From the NCBI GenBank assembly GCA_016839555.1, contig JAEOUA010000007.1, forward strand, positions 62,001 to 126,000: a DNA stretch of 64,000 bases, written 5' to 3'. The translations under genes were made by a program, and so were the position numbers. A model generated the notes under the pieces. That model did no database searches and was not told the origin of the DNA. It was given only the letters and a program-made list of their open reading frames with translations. This document shows positions 16,050-25,639 of this stretch, piece after piece; the first letter of the stretch is position 1, and each line of letters opens with the position of its first letter. The stretch is from Promethearchaeota archaeon. GTDB lineage: Archaea > Asgardarchaeota > Lokiarchaeia > Sigyniarchaeales > SOKP01.

Positions 16050-17288
16050 GTGATATTTATTAGTATTCAGCCGATGAAGCTTTTCTTCCGTGAAATAAAA
16101 GAGCCTATTAGAACCACTATGATAGGAAATTATGCCGTGGCAGGCGGCGTTACCCAGACGGATCCTGATGTCATTTGTGCATTTCCAATAACTCCCCAAA
16201 CCCAATCAGTCGAAGGATTATCTGACGTGGTACATCAAGGTAGATTAAAAGCTGCATTTGTAAATGTAGAATCTGAATTAGCAGCCATGAGTTTTTCTAC
16301 TGCTGCGTGTGCTGCAGGTGCTCGTACATTCACTGCGACAGCTTCTCAAGGATATCTTTTAATGACAGAGGCGTTGCCAATGGCGGTGGGTTGGAGAGTA
16401 CCCTTAACCATGATGATTAGTGCCCGAGCTTTTAATTCCCCAAATCTCTCAATTTGGAATAGCTGGGAATTTACTGAAACGAATTCCGAAATTGGATGGA
16501 ATACCATCGTCTCAGAAAATGTTCAAGAGACCTATGATGCAGCCATTTTATCGGTGATGATGTCAGAGGATTCATTATTTCCAACAATGTTTATCCACGA
16601 TGGGTTTATTATTTCTCATTCCGTACAAAATGTGACTTTAATACCTGATGAAACCGTGCGAAAATTAACTCCTAAGAAACCACGACACCGCATTACGCCA
16701 AAAAAACCGGGAACTTGGGGCGGAATAGTCACTCCAAGCTATTTTATGGAATTTAGAAAAAGCCTCGATGTAGATAAAGAGCCAGTATTAGGTATTATGG
16801 AAGATGTTTTCGACCGATTTGAGAAAGCAACGGAGAGAAGATATGATCTTATTGAAACCTATAACTTGGATAACCCCTCAAATACCGCCTTTATAACGAT
16901 GGGATCCATGTGCGGAAATATAGTAAGTTGGATGACTAAAAATAAAGATGTTGGATTAATTAAGCTTCGCACATTTAGACCTTTTCCTTATGAACAATTA
17001 CAGCAAATCGTAGAAGACTATGGTTTAGAAAAATTAATCATTTTAGAAAAATCAGATTCTCTGAATGGAATGCTACCTCCGTTCTCGATGTCAATAGCAT
17101 CAGCACTTTACCCGCTGGGTACCTTGTTCAGAAGCTTTATCGTAGGATTAGGTGGCAGGGATGTCACCAGAGATGAGTTAAACATCGCACGAAAAAAAAT
17201 GGAAAATGTAAAAGATATGAAAGGTAAGCTTTATATGTATCTCGGTGTGAGAGAAACTAAAAATAAAATTTATGGGGTGAATATGTAA
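16050..17288 (+). CDS. porA: 2-oxoacid:ferredoxin oxidoreductase, alpha subunit
   Basis: The alpha subunit supplies the TPP-pyrimidine domain of pyruvate-type ferredoxin oxidoreductases. Visible: IKEPIRTTMIGNYAVAGGV, FPITPQTQ, the substrate-binding NVESELAAMSFSTAACAAGARTFTATASQG block, and the C-terminal transketolase-like domain with VGLIKLRTFRPFPYEQL. It starts at GTG 16050 (412 residues) or ATG 16074 (404); the second gives the more usual N-terminus. Residues 4-10 (ISIQPMK) echo the stub after porGD. The coding sequence appears intact. It ends one base before the ATG of the rearranged porB, so the two were an operon. Confidence 0.9.
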   Translation: MIFISIQPMKLFFREIKEPIRTTMIGNYAVAGGVTQTDPDVICAFPITPQTQSVEGLSDVVHQGRLKAAFVNVESELAAMSFSTAACAAGARTFTATASQGYLLMTEALPMAVGWRVPLTMMISARAFNSPNLSIWNSWEFTETNSEIGWNTIVSENVQETYDAAILSVMMSEDSLFPTMFIHDGFIISHSVQNVTLIPDETVRKLTPKKPRHRITPKKPGTWGGIVTPSYFMEFRKSLDVDKEPVLGIMEDVFDRFEKATERRYDLIETYNLDNPSNTAFITMGSMCGNIVSWMTKNKDVGLIKLRTFRPFPYEQLQQIVEDYGLEKLIILEKSDSLNGMLPPFSMSIASALYPLGTLFRSFIVGLGGRDVTRDELNIARKKMENVKDMKGKLYMYLGVRETKNKIYGVNM

Positions 17289-17289
17289 A

Positions 17290-18418
17290 ATGTCAAATGG
17301 AGATAGAAATATTATAACGATGGAAGATATATTAGCGAGAGAAGGTAAATGCAATGTACTATTTCTAAACTATGATAACGAGGCATTTATGAACACCGGA
17401 ATCCAAGGGAATTCTACATTTTAGTAGAATTCTGGAAAAATCTGGTGGTACGCCTCCATATGCAAGTACAACTACAGGACCAGCAGGAGAAAAAATACCC
17501 GGAAAAGTTGGAGTGAAACAAGATTTAGTCACTCCATTTGCATTTTATGGTTCAAAAAAATTGTTTTTAGCAACGGTAAATCCAGCATATCCTCTTGATT
17601 TAATGGGAAAAATAATGGATGCCCTTAAATCCGACGGATCAGCTTTTATACAGGCCTTAAGTGATTGTATGAGAGGCTGGAGGCATGATGCTAAGGATGC
17701 TTTGAAAATCTCTAAACTTGCGACTGATAGTGGGTATTGGCCTTTATATACCATTCGAGTTGAAGAGGGTATACCCGTATTTTCATATTATAGAGGACTT
17801 GATATTGATAAAGATAAGTTTGTGGAATTTTTGCAATCTATGGGGCGCTTTAGGCATCTTTTTAAACCAAAATTTATGGAAAAAGAAATCAATGAAATAA
17901 TCTTTCAAACGGAACAAAGAAACAAGAAGATAAAGGGGTTAATTGAACAGTTTGGCGCTGATAAACCTAAAGACATCTATAGAATTGATAGAAAAGCATT
18001 AAAACCACAGGAGCATTTGCTTCCTGGACATGGCTTATGCCCAGGGTGCGGTGCGGGCATGGTTCTTTTTCAAATGGCTACAGCAGCTTATCAAGTAGCT
18101 GGTAATAATATGATCTATGTAAATAATACAAGCTGCTCGGAAGTTTCAACATCAAAAGATAATGTGACCTCTTGGAAAGTACCTTGGGTACATCATCTCT
18201 TTGAATCAGGTGCCACCGTTGCTGATGCTCTGGCAACTGCTTATAAAATTTTGAAAAAGAAAGGTTTATTTGGAAAACCAATGGAAGAAGAGGTGCCTTA
18301 TGTTATTCATATCGGTGGGGATGGCAGTACTTATGATATAGGATTTCAATTTTTGAAAGCAGCATTAATTCGGACCAGTACTTTCATGGAAATGAGCGAA
18401 CTTTTAAACGAAAAATAA
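17290..18418 (+). pseudogene. porB: 2-oxoacid:ferredoxin oxidoreductase beta subunit, circularly permuted and frameshifted
   Basis: In a normal PorB the order is CxGCG (HGLCPGCGAG), GDGSTYDIGFQ, then YDNEAxMNTGIQ, then the C-terminal half. Here the gene starts with a short leader and EGKCNVLFLNYDNEAFMNTGIQ, runs through the C-terminal half (PAYPLDL, GPxFIQ-type, GRFRHLFKPK), and only then gives HGLCPGCGAGM, the CSEVSTS segment and GDGSTYDIGFQFLKAALIR. The cut lies between GDG and the Asn of the TPP/Mg motif. The first frame ends at TAG 17422-17424; the second, +1, runs to 18418. A perfect hairpin with 9-bp arms (17409-17417, 17424-17432) covers the break. As written the gene should not give active PorB. 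Confidence 0.75.
17409..17432. repeat. Perfect 9-bp inverted repeat at the porB frameshift
   Basis: GAATTCTAC, a 6-base loop ATTTTA, then GTAGAATTC. The in-frame stop TAG begins inside the loop. GAATTCT also repeats directly at 17409 and 17427, 18 bases apart. Removing 18 bases and one A of the following A5 run would restore an uninterrupted reading frame (GNSGKSGGTPPY), so a palindromic insertion plus a slip is one explanation. Confidence 0.6.
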
Positions 18419-18598
18419 GTTTTCTTTTTTTAAATTAACCTAATTTTTATATTCTTATTTTTTATACTTTTTTATCAATAAATGATATTTTATTGCAGAT
18501 TTGTAATTCCGTTGATTATTATATCATCATAGCAGAAGTTAGGTAAAAATTTTCAATATAATAATATTAGATAATTACATAATTATATATGGTAAACT

Positions 18599-19357
18599 AT
18601 GATTAAAATTGAAAAGGATAATCCCGTTTATACTGTAATTATAGATAATCCAGAATTTAGAAATGCGATTGATAGACCTTCAGCTCAAGCACTTGCTGAT
18701 GCATTTAGAGAATTTGAGAGAGATGATGAAGCCCTTATTGCTGTATTATGGGGTGCTAACGGAAACTTCTGCTCAGGAGCGAATCTTAAAGCTATTTCTG
18801 AGGGAGTTCCTAATAGAATTGAAAAAAGAGGAGATGGTCCAATGGGACCTACTCGAATGCTTCTTTCAAAACCCATTATTGCTGCAGTTTCAGGATATGC
18901 GGTTGCTGGAGGTTTAGAGCTTGCTATTTGGTGTGATTTACGACTAGTAGAGAAAGATGCGATTTTTGGGGTATTTTGCAGAAGATATGGAGTACCTTTA
19001 ATTGATGGAGGTACCGTTCGCTTGTCCAGATTAATTGGTTTGAGCCGCGCGTTGGATATGATTTTAACGGGGCGTCCTATATCAGCTCAAGAAGCTTATG
19101 AATGGGGATTAGCTAATAGAGTAGTTGAAAATGGGCAATCAAGATATGAAGCAGAAAAATTAGCCAAGGAACTAGCAAGATTTCCCCAAATTTGTATGAG
19201 AAACGATCGACTTTCTGCTTATGAACAATTTGGTCTGGATATACCTGAGGCGATGAAGAATGAATTTGAATATGGCTTAAAAACTCTTGAAAAAGGAGAA
19301 TTTCTGGAAGGAAGTAAGGAATTTATGAAAGGAAAAGGAAAACATGGAAAGTTTTAA
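18599..19357 (+). CDS. Enoyl-CoA hydratase/isomerase (crotonase) family protein
   Basis: 252 residues of crotonase fold: the first oxyanion segment NFCSGANLKAISEG near 58-71, the second VAGGLELAIWCDLRL near 100-115. The Glu in GGLELA matches the first catalytic Glu of enoyl-CoA hydratase, but where the second catalytic Glu is usual (PE...GGT) this protein has VPLIDGGT, with Asp. Hydration of 2-enoyl-CoA is therefore possible but not certain; isomerase or other crotonase chemistry is open. It stands alone, 180 bases after the broken porB and followed by the YjbQ gene. Two other crotonases in the window differ at these positions. Confidence 0.88.
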   Translation: MIKIEKDNPVYTVIIDNPEFRNAIDRPSAQALADAFREFERDDEALIAVLWGANGNFCSGANLKAISEGVPNRIEKRGDGPMGPTRMLLSKPIIAAVSGYAVAGGLELAIWCDLRLVEKDAIFGVFCRRYGVPLIDGGTVRLSRLIGLSRALDMILTGRPISAQEAYEWGLANRVVENGQSRYEAEKLAKELARFPQICMRNDRLSAYEQFGLDIPEAMKNEFEYGLKTLEKGEFLEGSKEFMKGKGKHGKF

Positions 19358-19533
19358 AGTTGATATAAAAGTTATTCTCTTTAGAAAATATTGACACAAT
19401 TAAAAAGCAAAAGATTTATATTTTTTTATCCATCATCTTAGATTAAGAAACCAGAAAAATAATTAATTTAAGAGGTGTATTTTTCATTCTGTTTAAAGAA
19501 TTAAAAGTTAAAACCCCTCAGCGTGAAATTTTA

Positions 19534-19887
19534 TTGGATATTACTCAAGAAGTGAGAAGCAATATTGAAAATAGTGGAATTAAAGAAGGATCCTGCAATA
19601 TTTTTGTTCCACATACAACAGCGGGAGTAACCATTAATGAAAATGCTGACCCCGCCGTGAAAAAGGATATCATTCAGCATCTACACAAAATAATTCCAAA
19701 AAATGCGAATTTTTCACATATGGAAGGAAATTCTGATGCCCATATTAAAAGCTCCCTCACTGGTCCCTCTTTAACTGTGCTAATTCATAATGGAAAACTG
19801 ATTTTGGGAACTTGGCAAGGTATATTGTTTGCTGAATATGACGGGCCACGGACTAGGAAAGTATATCTTCAAATTCAAGGAGATTAA
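19534..19887 (+). CDS. yjbQ: YjbQ/UPF0047 family protein
   Basis: The family has a jelly-roll-like fold and has been linked to thiamin phosphate synthase activity in E. coli YjbQ. Visible are NIFVPHTTAGVTINENADPAV, the HMEGNSDAHIKSSLTGPS block with conserved His, and LGTWQGILFAEYDGPRTRKV. From the TTG at 19534 the protein is 117 residues, but the same frame is open upstream and reads FKELKVKTPQREILLDIT, the usual family N-terminus. No ATG, GTG or TTG exists there, so a rare start (ATT 19486 or CTG 19489), with a purine run at 19471-19475, is likely, giving about 132 residues. Confidence 0.88.
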   Translation: MDITQEVRSNIENSGIKEGSCNIFVPHTTAGVTINENADPAVKKDIIQHLHKIIPKNANFSHMEGNSDAHIKSSLTGPSLTVLIHNGKLILGTWQGILFAEYDGPRTRKVYLQIQGD

Positions 19888-20165
19888 TATCATTTTAAAT
19901 ATAAGCAATATTTTTTCATTAATTTCCAATTAATTTTAGGGAATTATCCATATTTTCATTAAAATCACAAAATTTTATTTTTTAACCAAAAAAGGAAAAA
20001 TTTATGATTAATAAAATTTTTTTTAAATTTTAATCCATCTATGCTTTTTATTCCTCATTTTCTTTAAGTCTAGAATAAAAATATCAAATTCTTAATATTG
20101 AGAGCATTTAATTATTTAATTAACATCAAAATTAAATTAGGAAAAAATATTTTAAAGTATTAATA

Positions 20166-21692
20166 ATGACTGATAAAAAGAACGTATTATTTATTATTTC
20201 TGATGCTCATCGAGCAGATCACCTCAGCTGTTATGGAAATCCAACTTTAAAAACCCCTAATCTTGATAGACTTGCGAATGAAGGCGTCAGATTTACAAAT
20301 TATTTCTGTACAAATCCTATATGCATGCCAAATCGTGCGACATTAATGACTGGAAAATATCCTAATCTTCATGGCGTAAGAAGTAATGGAATAAATTTAG
20401 ATAAAGATATTCCCACTGTTGCTCAAACGCTGAAAAAAAGAGGATGGCATACTGCAGCAGTAGGGAAAATTCATCACCAATATTGGATGGCTCCCTTTAA
20501 AAGAAAATATACTTCAGCCGAGAATCTCATAAGTTGGGCTCTTGATGATCCTGGCAATGATCCTGTAAAAGAAAAATTTCCATTACCTTATTATGGGTAT
20601 GAGGAAGTGGAATTGGTAGTAGGAAACGGCAGTATCTGCTCAGGGCATTATTTAGAATGGCTAGAAGAAAAAAATCCTTCAGTTGCTGAGGAGGTTAAGC
20701 AAAGAATCCCGAATTATGATAATCTTTTCAGCTTATTTTGTGAAGATATTCCTGGAGAGTATTATAGCAGTACATTCATAAGAGAACGAACAATCGCCTT
20801 TCTGGAACGATATGTTAATGGAGAATATGGTGAAAAACCATTTTATTTACATTGCTCATTTCCAGATCCTCATTATCCCGTGGCTCCTCCGAAAAGATTT
20901 CAGGAAATGTATCCACCAGAGGATATTCAGCTTCCAGAAACTTTTAATGACACAGAAAGACTCTATTCTCATCCATTCTTAGGACCACACTTAGAGAAAC
21001 CCCCATTCAAGAAGGCATTTCTTCGGGAAGCCACCGAAGAGGAAACTCGTAAATTTATAGCATTAACTTATGCTTCAATTGCCTATATAGATCACTGCAT
21101 TGGCGAAATATTAGCCTCTTTGGAACAATTGGGTCTTGCGGAAAATACAATTGCAATTTATACGAGTGATCATGGTGATCTTATGGGAGATCATGGCCTA
21201 TTATTTAAAGGTCCATGCCCTTTTAATGGTGTACTGCAATTACCTTTTATTTGGAGAGTACCAGGTATGACTCCACCAGGAAGCGTGAGCGATTCATTAA
21301 TTAGTTCTGTTGATTATGCGAAAACTATTTTGAATTTATTAGGTGTTAAAGAGCGCTACCATCCTCCCGATATGCAGGGTAAAGATTTTTCTCCCCTCTT
21401 AAAAAACCCAGATGCAGAAGTGAGAGATTGTTGCTATATAGAAAATGATGAAGAGATTGGCACACTTAAGTCTAGGTTAAGGCATTTGATAACTAAGGAA
21501 TATAAATTAACGGTTTATCAAACCAAACCCAATCATGGTGATATTTATGATAGAATAAATGATCCCTTAGAACTCCATAATTTTTGGTATGAAGATAGCT
21601 TTAAAGAAAAAAGATTTGAGCTTTTAAATAAACTCCTTAATGAATGTCTTAAAGCATTAGGTCATTCTCCAAAAAGAATAGCCGGAACATAA
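20166..21692 (+). CDS. Sulfatase with Cys-type formylglycine motif
   Basis: 508 residues of the alkaline-phosphatase superfamily. Metal site Asp13 follows NVLFIIS; the sulfatase signature C-M-P-N-R (Cys53, Pro55, Arg57) followed by LMTGKYP is complete, so Cys53 would be converted to formylglycine. The second metal motif TSDHGDLMGDHG is present. It hydrolyses sulfate esters, possibly of sulfated glycans or choline sulfate; substrate unknown. No signal peptide is visible, so it is probably cytosolic. No formylglycine-generating enzyme or anSME is nearby in the window. It stands alone between YjbQ and a minus-strand esterase. Confidence 0.92.
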   Translation: MTDKKNVLFIISDAHRADHLSCYGNPTLKTPNLDRLANEGVRFTNYFCTNPICMPNRATLMTGKYPNLHGVRSNGINLDKDIPTVAQTLKKRGWHTAAVGKIHHQYWMAPFKRKYTSAENLISWALDDPGNDPVKEKFPLPYYGYEEVELVVGNGSICSGHYLEWLEEKNPSVAEEVKQRIPNYDNLFSLFCEDIPGEYYSSTFIRERTIAFLERYVNGEYGEKPFYLHCSFPDPHYPVAPPKRFQEMYPPEDIQLPETFNDTERLYSHPFLGPHLEKPPFKKAFLREATEEETRKFIALTYASIAYIDHCIGEILASLEQLGLAENTIAIYTSDHGDLMGDHGLLFKGPCPFNGVLQLPFIWRVPGMTPPGSVSDSLISSVDYAKTILNLLGVKERYHPPDMQGKDFSPLLKNPDAEVRDCCYIENDEEIGTLKSRLRHLITKEYKLTVYQTKPNHGDIYDRINDPLELHNFWYEDSFKEKRFELLNKLLNECLKALGHSPKRIAGT

Positions 21693-22094
21693 TTGAAATA
21701 GAGAACAATCTTATTTTTTTAATCTTTTTAAATCTTCAGAAAAAGTTAAATCGTTTAATATTTTTACTTTATCATAATGATTGCCAGAAAATCAAGCTGC
21801 AGAAGGCGGATGTCCATGAATTTTTCCCATATTCAGTTATTTTTCAACTTTTTATCTCGCCTGGTTCTCTTGAAATATATCAAGCCACATTCTATATCAA
21901 TATCAAATTTTTTCCCATATCTTTAGCAAATGGGAGGTTTCATTTTTCTAAATACTCTAATCTATTCTTCTAATGAGTATATAAAAATAATGAAAAGAGG
22001 TACAACACGATAAATATCGAAAACTCATTTTAAAAAAGATTTCAGAATTTATTTAAGAAAGAATAATTAAAAATCTGAATTTAAATAGCTGGTA
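21693..22094. other. Intergenic region between convergent genes
   Basis: About 400 bases, AT-rich. I see T runs after the sulfatase stop that could end transcription, and no gene. A 12-codon minus-strand frame near 21830 (MGKIHGHPPSAA) looks like the tail of a lost gene but cannot be supported. Confidence 0.35.
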
Positions 22095-23078
22095 TTAAAC
22101 ATGAGTATTAATAAATTTTCCGATAATATTCCAAGCTTGAATACTTTCTTCTAATTCATCAGCAAATGTCTGAAAAACGTGAGTCATTCCTTCATATACT
22201 TCTAAAGTCACATCAACTCCTGCTTCTTTTGTTCTTTCTGCCAATAATATTGAATCATCCAAAACCACCTCAATTCCTCCAGCTTGGATCAAAAGGGGCG
22301 GTAAATCGTGTAAATCTGCATAAACAGGAGATATAAATGGATTTTTTAAACTTTCTTTACCAGCATATAATCTTGACATAACTTTCACACCAATAGCTAA
22401 TTCAGGTTCATACATATAAAATTTTTTAATCGATTTTCCTTTTGACCGTAAATCAACCCATGGTGATAACATTACTGCTGCAGCAGGTAAGGGAAGGTTT
22501 AATTCTCTAAGTTTTAACATTGTCGCCATTGTTAATCCTCCTCCAGCGGATTCTCCGCAGATTATTACATTTTTTGGATTAGTGCCTGAGTCTATTAGCC
22601 ATTTATATGCGTTTAAAGAATCTTTCAATGCAGCTGGATAAGAGTGTTCTGGGGCTAATCTATATCCAACATTTAAAACCCGTATTTTAGTAAGTCTTGA
22701 ATATAAATATGGTTCCCAACGAGTTGTTGGGAGGTCCCCCATAATATACCCTCCCCCAAATAAGTGAAACAATATCTTTTCTTCAGAAGCTTCTGGTACA
22801 TATATCCATTCTGACTGAACACCTCCCGCGTAGATCTTTTCAAAAATAACATCTTTAGAAATTTGTTTAGCTTTTTCTAAATCCATACAAGCTGAAATAT
22901 ATCGATTATATTCCAATAAAATATCCCAATCAGCTTTGAAACTAGTAATTTTTTCAAGAGATACTCCTTTTTTTTCAGCAAATTCTTTCGCATACTCCAA
23001 TTTTATTCTAAACTCTTCTTCCAATAGTTTACCTAATTTAGTGTGTACTTTAGCTACTTCTAAATATGACAATAACAT
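22095..23078 (-). CDS. Alpha/beta hydrolase (HSL-like esterase)
   Basis: 327 residues with the hormone-sensitive-lipase type pattern: the oxyanion-hole segment HLFGGGYIMGD near 124-134, the nucleophile elbow GESAGGG near 174-180, the acid region of PPLLIQAGGIEVVLDDS, and the closing His in MTHVFQTF. The first 90 residues form a helical cap. It should hydrolyse short acyl esters in the cytosol. It is a single gene facing the sulfatase. The oxyanion motif is slightly unusual, H-L-F-G-G-G instead of HGGG. Substrate unknown. Confidence 0.9.
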   Translation of the reverse strand: MLLSYLEVAKVHTKLGKLLEEEFRIKLEYAKEFAEKKGVSLEKITSFKADWDILLEYNRYISACMDLEKAKQISKDVIFEKIYAGGVQSEWIYVPEASEEKILFHLFGGGYIMGDLPTTRWEPYLYSRLTKIRVLNVGYRLAPEHSYPAALKDSLNAYKWLIDSGTNPKNVIICGESAGGGLTMATMLKLRELNLPLPAAAVMLSPWVDLRSKGKSIKKFYMYEPELAIGVKVMSRLYAGKESLKNPFISPVYADLHDLPPLLIQAGGIEVVLDDSILLAERTKEAGVDVTLEVYEGMTHVFQTFADELEESIQAWNIIGKFINTHV

Positions 23079-23383
23079 TCTCCTCTTTTCAACTTTAATT
23101 TAGTATCTTATAACAAAATTTCGAATTTTAATAAATTTTATTATGAATTTTTAATATTTTTCAATATTTTTAGTGGATTCATAGAAGATGTACTAAATTA
23201 ATATATTCTAAATAAAAATAAATAAAATGAAATTTGATTATTTTTTAAATCTTGGTCAGTATCAAAAATAAGATAGATATAACCTTATTATAGACGATTT
23301 ATAATTCAAATCTACCAAAAGTATTAATTTGAGTGATGCATAAAGATAAACGATCTTTTAAAAATTTATAGAGGCATCCAATT
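23079..23383. other. Divergent intergenic region
   Basis: About 300 AT-rich bases between the minus-strand esterase and the plus-strand surface protein. It should hold both promoters; several TATA-like stretches are present but none can be singled out. No gene is seen. Confidence 0.35.
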
Positions 23384-24286
23384 ATGAAAATATATATAAT
23401 TAAAAAATCAAAAAAGGTACCATTTCATTTGATAATAGTAATTATATTATTATTTTCGGGGCTATTAACCATATACAGCTTTAATTTCTTGTCTACTACT
23501 GGTAATAATATACCTCTTATGACACCAATATCTCCTTCTATTAAAGCAGCGCAAGGATCCAAGAATGATGACCAAAATGACTTCTATTATCTACTTGCGG
23601 GGGGAAAACTACCTTCTGGTCAGGAACCCGATCCAAGGTACGATTTGAAGAGATTGAGTTATGATGCTGATGGTGCAATTAACCTAACGGTTTGGGGTAC
23701 TTTAGACGTTAATGATGGAAATATGACAAATGCTGACCCTTTTTGGATTTCATTTAAATATCAAAATGAAATACATGGTATTCAAATAGGCACAGGGGCG
23801 TCTAAGAATGATAGTAAAATCAGGGCATATCTTACTAAAATGTCAGAAACTGAAATACAACTATATTGGAATGGATCTGATTGGGTGGATTTTGATAGTT
23901 TTAATGGCACAGCTGACGATGATTCTTGGGATTTATGTAGTACTCAACCCAATGGAACATCAAAAGTAATAATCGATATTCCCAGCGATACAGGGATAGT
24001 TCTTGCAAATGCACAATTTGCAGGTACTTTTATAAATCCTTTCTATCCACATAAAAAATTACATTATGGTGCGATGTCTGTAATTTATACTGGAGATGAT
24101 TATATACTTGACATTATAACATTTCCCATTGGCATAGATCCGATTCTTTTTTTGCTCTTCTCGCAAACATCCGAACCTTCAGTAATTCCTGGTTATCCTT
24201 CAGTAATTTTCATATCAACAACGATTATTATCATTCTTATGGTGCTGGTGATATTACAAAAAAAAAATCTTTTTACTTTGATTTAA
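23384..24286 (+). CDS. Membrane-anchored extracellular protein with PGYP-type C-terminal anchor
   Basis: 300 residues. A basic start (KIYIIKKSKK) and a hydrophobic helix at about 14-34 form a signal peptide or anchor. The middle (about 60-260) is a hydrophilic, beta-rich domain with Asp, Asn and Gly and many Asn-X-Ser/Thr sites. Near the end, IPGYP is followed by a hydrophobic helix and a short basic tail (QKKN), the layout of archaeal C-terminal sorting signals such as PGF-CTERM and its Asgard variants. I do not recognise the middle domain; it may bind a ligand. It is probably a cell-surface protein. It is convergent with the MFS transporter. Confidence 0.7.
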   Translation: MKIYIIKKSKKVPFHLIIVIILLFSGLLTIYSFNFLSTTGNNIPLMTPISPSIKAAQGSKNDDQNDFYYLLAGGKLPSGQEPDPRYDLKRLSYDADGAINLTVWGTLDVNDGNMTNADPFWISFKYQNEIHGIQIGTGASKNDSKIRAYLTKMSETEIQLYWNGSDWVDFDSFNGTADDDSWDLCSTQPNGTSKVIIDIPSDTGIVLANAQFAGTFINPFYPHKKLHYGAMSVIYTGDDYILDIITFPIGIDPILFLLFSQTSEPSVIPGYPSVIFISTTIIIILMVLVILQKKNLFTLI

Positions 24287-24397
24287 ACGAGGTATCTTTA
24301 ATTTCCAATTAGTTTTAAATCCATTTTTTTATCTCTATTCTGTAAGATATATAAATTTCTCTAAATATTCGATTCTTTAATTTACAATACTTTAAAA

Positions 24398-25639
24398 TTA
24401 TCTATGTTTATATTTATCTTTAACAAATGTCAACGTTATAACAAAAGTTAATGATATTAGAAAGAATATCGAATAAAAAGGAAAAAACACATTATATTCA
24501 CCTAACCAGCATATAACAATTGGGCCGATAGCGCCGAAAAAAAACCCAATTGCGTTATTAAATCCGATCCCAGTCCCTTTTAAATTAGGATCAATCTCTA
24601 CGATTACATCTAACAAGAGTGTACTCCCAGCAGGGTCATATAACGCAAGTCCAACTCCAATAGCAATAGTTAAAATGACAAAAACAATAAAATCTTTAGA
24701 AAAATTAAAAAAAAAGAAAAATCCGAAACAAATTGTGATTGATTGCCCTATAAGCATCATTTTTTTTGGACCTTGTTTATCCAAGACCTTACTTGAGAGA
24801 ATTACAAAGCCTACATAAAATGCAACAATTATAATGAGAATATAACTACTTGTTATTTCATCTATTCCATAATAATTTTGGAGCACCCAGATTAAATACG
24901 CGACAACTCCTCCAAATATGAACCATCGCGTAGCATTTAAAAAAATTGTTATATTAACCTCTGAGTTTTTCAATAATTTAAAAATTTTCTCCCTTTTTAA
25001 AGTCTTATTGTTCTCCGACCCAAGATTAGTATTTTCAGAGTTCTGATTTTCCATTTGATTATTCTTGAAAACAATTAATAAAAAAATTGAACTTAATAAT
25101 ATTAAGCTCCCAGATATGGAAAAAATATGTCTAAAACCTAAATAAGAGGAGATATAACCTCCAAGAATAATACCGCTAAAATATCCAATATTAAGAGAGA
25201 GGGAATAATACGCCATTCCTTTGCCATGCTGCTCTTTTTTAAAGATATCACCAATAATTGCCTGCAATATGGAAGTATAAGCCCCAATACCTTGAATTGC
25301 TCTAAAAATTATTAATTGTCTGATAGTTTGAGCAAAAAAACATAAAAAAGTGCCAATTATATAAATACTCATTGCAATAAGTACTATTATTCTTCGTCCA
25401 AATTTATCAGAAGCAGCTGCGATTGGAAATTGGAAAATAGATTGCATTATAGAATATATACCGATAACTATACCATAGGAAATTAAAGAACCTTCCAATT
25501 CTATGATAAATGAGGGTAATCCTAAATCCACAATACTTATACCAATATTTCTTAAGGTGCAAGCAAATAATACTGCTAATAAAAGGATTTTTAAATGCTT
25601 CCCTAACTGATGGATATTTGGTTTTATATCCCCACTCAC
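24398..25639 (-). CDS. Major facilitator superfamily transporter
   Basis: 413 residues with about 12 hydrophobic helices in two halves split by a charged loop near 195-225 (NNQMENQNSENTNLG). The MFS signature between helices 2 and 3 is clear: AASDKFGRRIIVL near 74-86, and helix 4/5 shows FRAIQGIGAY. The second half contains SKVLDKQGPKK, the weaker repeat of the loop motif. Such antiporter-like carriers export drugs or move small metabolites across the membrane. The substrate cannot be told. It faces the surface protein and lies upstream of no obvious operon partner. Confidence 0.9.
   Translation of the reverse strand: MSGDIKPNIHQLGKHLKILLLAVLFACTLRNIGISIVDLGLPSFIIELEGSLISYGIVIGIYSIMQSIFQFPIAAASDKFGRRIIVLIAMSIYIIGTFLCFFAQTIRQLIIFRAIQGIGAYTSILQAIIGDIFKKEQHGKGMAYYSLSLNIGYFSGIILGGYISSYLGFRHIFSISGSLILLSSIFLLIVFKNNQMENQNSENTNLGSENNKTLKREKIFKLLKNSEVNITIFLNATRWFIFGGVVAYLIWVLQNYYGIDEITSSYILIIIVAFYVGFVILSSKVLDKQGPKKMMLIGQSITICFGFFFFFNFSKDFIVFVILTIAIGVGLALYDPAGSTLLLDVIVEIDPNLKGTGIGFNNAIGFFFGAIGPIVICWLGEYNVFFPFYSIFFLISLTFVITLTFVKDKYKHR

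Noticed and set aside
17290..18418. Intein or intron splitting porB
   Set aside because: The gene is reordered rather than interrupted, and no intein splice motifs or intron core were seen.
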